This document shows positions 61,733 through 64,000 of a DNA stretch of 64,000 nt, one piece after another (the stretch's first letter is position 1; the number at the start of each line of letters is the position of its first letter). This stretch comes from Nitrospira sp. (GTDB lineage: Bacteria; Nitrospirota; Nitrospiria; Nitrospirales; UBA8639): assembly GCA_011523385.1 (NCBI GenBank), contig WTGX01000005.1:21326-85325 (forward strand). The letters run 5' to 3'. Both the position numbers and the translations under genes were made by a program. Under the pieces are notes generated by a model. That model worked only from the letters and a program-made list of their open reading frames with translations, made no database searches and was not told where the DNA came from.

Positions 61733-62674
61733 TTACAAGCCGAGGATTTTATCGACCTCTTGGCATAATTCCCGGACGCTCTGGGCCGACTCCTCGAATG
61801 CGGCTTTTTCTTCAGGTGTCAGGTCATATTCGAGGATTTCTTCGACGCCGTTTTTCCCCAAGCGGATCGGCACTCCCATATAGGTTCCTTTCAGGCCGTA
61901 CTCGCCTTCACAGAACGCCGCACAGGGCAGGACTTTGTGGTCATCCCGGACAATGGCCTCGACCATTTCGACCACGGACGCCGCCGGGGCGTAGTAGGCG
62001 CTCCCCGTCTTGAGGAGACTGACGATTTCTCCGCCCCCTCCTCGCGTTCGCTTTACCAGGGCATCGAGCCGTTCTTTCGACATCCATTGATCCACGGGAC
62101 GACCGGCCACGGTCGTATAGCGTATCAGGGGCACCATCGCGTCCCCATGTCCCCCCAACACCATGGCCTGGACGTTGTGGACCGAGACGTTCAACTCCTG
62201 TGCGATAAACGTGCAGAACCGGGCGGAGTCCAGAATGCCGGCCATGCCCACGACCCGCTGTTTGGGAAACCCGCTTACCCGGTAGGCGACGTACGTCATG
62301 GCGTCCAACGGATTGGCCACGATGACCAGCACGGCCGCGGGAGAACGGGTGGCCACTTCCTGCACGACGGATCGAACGATGTTGGTGTTGGTTTCCAGTA
62401 ATTCGGACCTGCTCATGCCGGGCTTCCGGGCAATCCCGGACGTCACCACCACCACGTCGGAACCCGTCGTATCCTCATACCTGTCGGTCCCGCGAATCGG
62501 CGAGTCGTAGCCGCACACCGCGCCTGCCTGCGCCAAGTCCAAGGCCTTGCCCTGCGGCAGGCCTTCCACAATATCCACCAGAACGATGTCGTACCCGCTC
62601 TTTTCGGCCAATCGCTGCGCCACGGACCCGCCTACGTTCCCCGCTCCGACGATGGTAATTTTCTGGCGACTCAT
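61733..62674 (-). CDS. mdh: Malate dehydrogenase (LDH-like type)
   Basis: A 313-residue NAD enzyme: [19 protein letters not shown] with the dinucleotide loop, [14 protein letters not shown], the catalytic [12 protein letters not shown] and substrate arginine in [16 protein letters not shown]. It interconverts malate and oxaloacetate and would serve an oxidative or reductive TCA cycle together with the For complex. AGGTGA precedes the ATG. The stop lies four bases from the displaced purE end, so before the insertion purE and mdh probably faced each other tail to tail. Confidence 0.94.
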   Translation of the reverse strand: MSRQKITIVGAGNVGGSVAQRLAEKSGYDIVLVDIVEGLPQGKALDLAQAGAVCGYDSPIRGTDRYEDTTGSDVVVVTSGIARKPGMSRSELLETNTNIVRSVVQEVATRSPAAVLVIVANPLDAMTYVAYRVSGFPKQRVVGMAGILDSARFCTFIAQELNVSVHNVQAMVLGGHGDAMVPLIRYTTVAGRPVDQWMSKERLDALVKRTRGGGGEIVSLLKTGSAYYAPAASVVEMVEAIVRDDHKVLPCAAFCEGEYGLKGTYMGVPIRLGKNGVEEILEYDLTPEEKAAFEESAQSVRELCQEVDKILGL

Positions 62675-62766
62675 GACTCACCTGACGTTAGATGATTATT
62701 TGGATTCGCCGACGACCCATGCACACGAACACACCCTGCGCGCGTTGCCGTCCGGCGTTCCGATGC

Positions 62767-63177
62767 CTAGTCGTCGTCGTGACTGGCCCAGCCTCCGACT
62801 TTGAAATTGATGGTGCAGACGAAATTTTCTCCGTCGTAAAAATTCACCTTGATTTTTTTTCTTCCATATTCCCGTGCCAGGAATTCTTCCGGCGCGTCCA
62901 CCAGTTCCTGATAGCCGCCGGGCGGATAGGACCCCAATTCCGTGAAGCTCACGATCATGCCCTGTTTCACTTCCTGCAAAATTCTGGCCGATGATCGAGG
63001 ATACACTTCCCAGAATTTGGCATCAATCTCTTCGGGAGACGGCTCGGAACTCATGTCGCCGCGTTTCCGATCTTTTTTCTCAAACTTGGCCAGGCGACGG
63101 ACGTATGGATACTGGTGCCCGGTAAACAGCTTGTACAGCCAGGGCGGAACCGTTCGTTCTCGGGAGTCAGCGCTCAT
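62767..63177 (-). CDS. Protein of unknown function, 136 residues
   Basis: A soluble protein with a basic N-terminal half (LYKLFTGHQYPYVRRLAKFE) and a C-terminal part that looks like a small beta domain (KIKVNFYDGENFVCTINFKV). It ends in acidic residues (WASHDDD). No catalytic motif or membrane segment is visible. It lies between mdh and the VWA gene on the same strand; the gap to mdh is 92 bases. I do not recognise a family, but composition and spacing support a real gene. Confidence 0.65.
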   Translation of the reverse strand: MSADSRERTVPPWLYKLFTGHQYPYVRRLAKFEKKDRKRGDMSSEPSPEEIDAKFWEVYPRSSARILQEVKQGMIVSFTELGSYPPGGYQELVDAPEEFLAREYGRKKIKVNFYDGENFVCTINFKVGGWASHDDD

Positions 63178-63234
63178 TGCTGGGAATCATCCATGACCAT
63201 AGCATTATTCATTCGTTCGGTGACCATGTCCCCA

Positions 63235-63345
63235 CATCCATTCCCCTCCTATCCTCCCCTTACCCTTCGGCTACGCTCAGGGCAGGCAAAGGGGAGGTAA
63301 AAAGGCGCCATGAGATGTCGCCGCTACAAAAGAAGGGGAGGGAAG
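63235..63345. repeat. Dispersed repeat block before the VWA gene end
   Basis: CCCTTCGGCTACGCTCAGGG with surrounding TCCCCTTA...AAGGGGAGGTAA, followed by GGCGCCATGAGATGTCGCCG and CTACAAAAG. It combines a REP-like palindrome with the CTACAA family. No gene present. Confidence 0.65.
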
Positions 63346-63357
63346 CCGCGAAAAGCG

Positions 63358-64000
63358 TCATGACCTTCCCGTCAGCCGTTGATACACGCGCGGCAGCCGT
63401 TCAGGCAAGGTCAGGATATCATCCAGGACGAGGTATTGAACGTCGCCGTACATGCGTTTGAGATAGCCGCTCGCCTGTTGGTCAATGGTTAAACAAAAGG
63501 GATTGATCCCCTGCTGCCGCGCCTCTCGTAGCGCCATGCGGGTATCCTCCACGGCATATTCTTCTCCATAATCCCCGTCAAGGGGGCGCCCGTCACTCAA
63601 TAGCACGAGCAACCGGTGCCGGGCCGGACAGCGCAGCAGTTTCCGGACGGCATGCCGGATCGCGGCCCCGTCACGGTTTTGCTGTAGCGGCGTCATGGCC
63701 GCAATGCGCTGGCCGATTTGATAGCGCCGGGTGTCGCTGAATTCCTTCAGCACCATGAAATCCACCTGATGCCGGCCTTGGCCGGAAAACCCGTATAGCG
63801 CATATTGATCCCCAATGGCTTCCAATGCCTCGATGAGCACAATCAAGCCTTCCTTCTCCACGTCGATCACGCGCCGCTGTCCCGTTTCCAATTGCCGGCC
63901 CGTGGAGCCGCTCATATCGACCAAAAACGCCACGGCGACCTGGCGTTCACGTTTATCCCGCCGGTCATAGATCCGGTCGGAGGGGTCGATGCCCGCACGC
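63358..64000 (-). CDS. VWA-domain protein, NorD/CbbO-like (5' end outside window)
   Basis: The C-terminal 213 residues are visible. IDPSDRIYDRRDKRERQVAV leads into the metal-site motif FLVDMSGST, and LLVLLSDGRPLDGDYGEEYA and TIDQQASGYLKRMYGD follow, as at the end of NorD and CbbO proteins. These work with a MoxR-type AAA+ ATPase (NorQ/CbbQ) to insert metals or remodel enzymes such as nitric oxide reductase or Rubisco. The ATPase gene is not in this window; it may lie beyond the right edge. The frame is open to the window end, so the gene continues. Confidence 0.85.
   Translation of the reverse strand, partial: RAGIDPSDRIYDRRDKRERQVAVAFLVDMSGSTGRQLETGQRRVIDVEKEGLIVLIEALEAIGDQYALYGFSGQGRHQVDFMVLKEFSDTRRYQIGQRIAAMTPLQQNRDGAAIRHAVRKLLRCPARHRLLVLLSDGRPLDGDYGEEYAVEDTRMALREARQQGINPFCLTIDQQASGYLKRMYGDVQYLVLDDILTLPERLPRVYQRLTGRS

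Noticed and set aside
1-64000. CRISPR array
   Set aside because: No regularly spaced identical repeats with unique spacers were found. The repeats seen are dispersed and palindromic.

Overview
The window reads as a contiguous piece of chromosome from a GC-rich, chemolithoautotroph-like bacterium, most probably a member of Nitrospirota (Nitrospira-like). The main argument is the intact five-gene cluster for a 2-oxoacid:ferredoxin oxidoreductase in the order forD-forA-forB-forG-forE, an arrangement known from reverse-TCA organisms such as Hydrogenobacter and Nitrospira. It sits alongside an LDH-type malate dehydrogenase, a stand-alone NuoF/ferredoxin pair and a large UspA/rubredoxin/PCP_red protein. 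The taxonomic call is inference, because no rRNA gene is present.

Layout. 1-5.4 kb: rplI-glyA-nrdR operon, a putative secreted small protein coupled to a degenerate helicase-like protein, tRNA-Leu and tRNA-Asn. 5.4-12.6 kb: a MITE-like element, forDABGE, then ahcY and metK with an attenuator-like metK leader. 13.0-17.0 kb: an unusual three-gene operon of a tandem UspA protein with rubredoxin and three PCP_red modules, a radical SAM/SPASM enzyme with its own PCP_red module, and a CopD-like membrane protein. 17.2-31 kb: a defence and accessory region. It holds an orphan antitoxin, a type I restriction system (hsdR, hsdM, an embedded vapBC pair, hsdS), a broken SEFIR gene, and a four-gene glycosyltransferase/hydrolase/acyltransferase cassette. 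It ends with a DUF5131/TcmP pair in which tcmP has an in-frame stop, and a frameshifted higA.

31-53 kb returns to housekeeping genes: der, an M20 peptidase, a site-2 protease, a macro-HTH-MBL fusion, metF, glnS, an outer membrane protein, tRNA-Gln, a TetR regulator, gltX, tRNA-Ala, an ABC-F protein, rarA, and a nuoF-fdx-queD-folE operon, with a brnTA toxin-antitoxin pair among them. 53.3-61.7 kb is a second defence island inserted at the 3' end of purE. The last codons of purE are present a second time at the far end, just before mdh, with the same amino acids but synonymous differences. The island carries an XRE/ImmA-PIN module, a type IIG-like restriction-methylase, a split nucleosidase/TIR-like gene and an OLD-family nuclease, but no visible integrase. 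After mdh come a small unknown gene and the 3' part of a NorD/CbbO-like VWA gene that runs off the window.

Functional themes. Methionine/SAM and one-carbon metabolism recur (metK, ahcY, metF, glyA). Low-potential electron transfer and carbon fixation are represented by the For complex, Mdh and the NuoF/ferredoxin pair. Two separate islands are rich in anti-phage functions, and both contain decaying genes. Intergenic spaces are filled with several families of short dispersed palindromic repeats.
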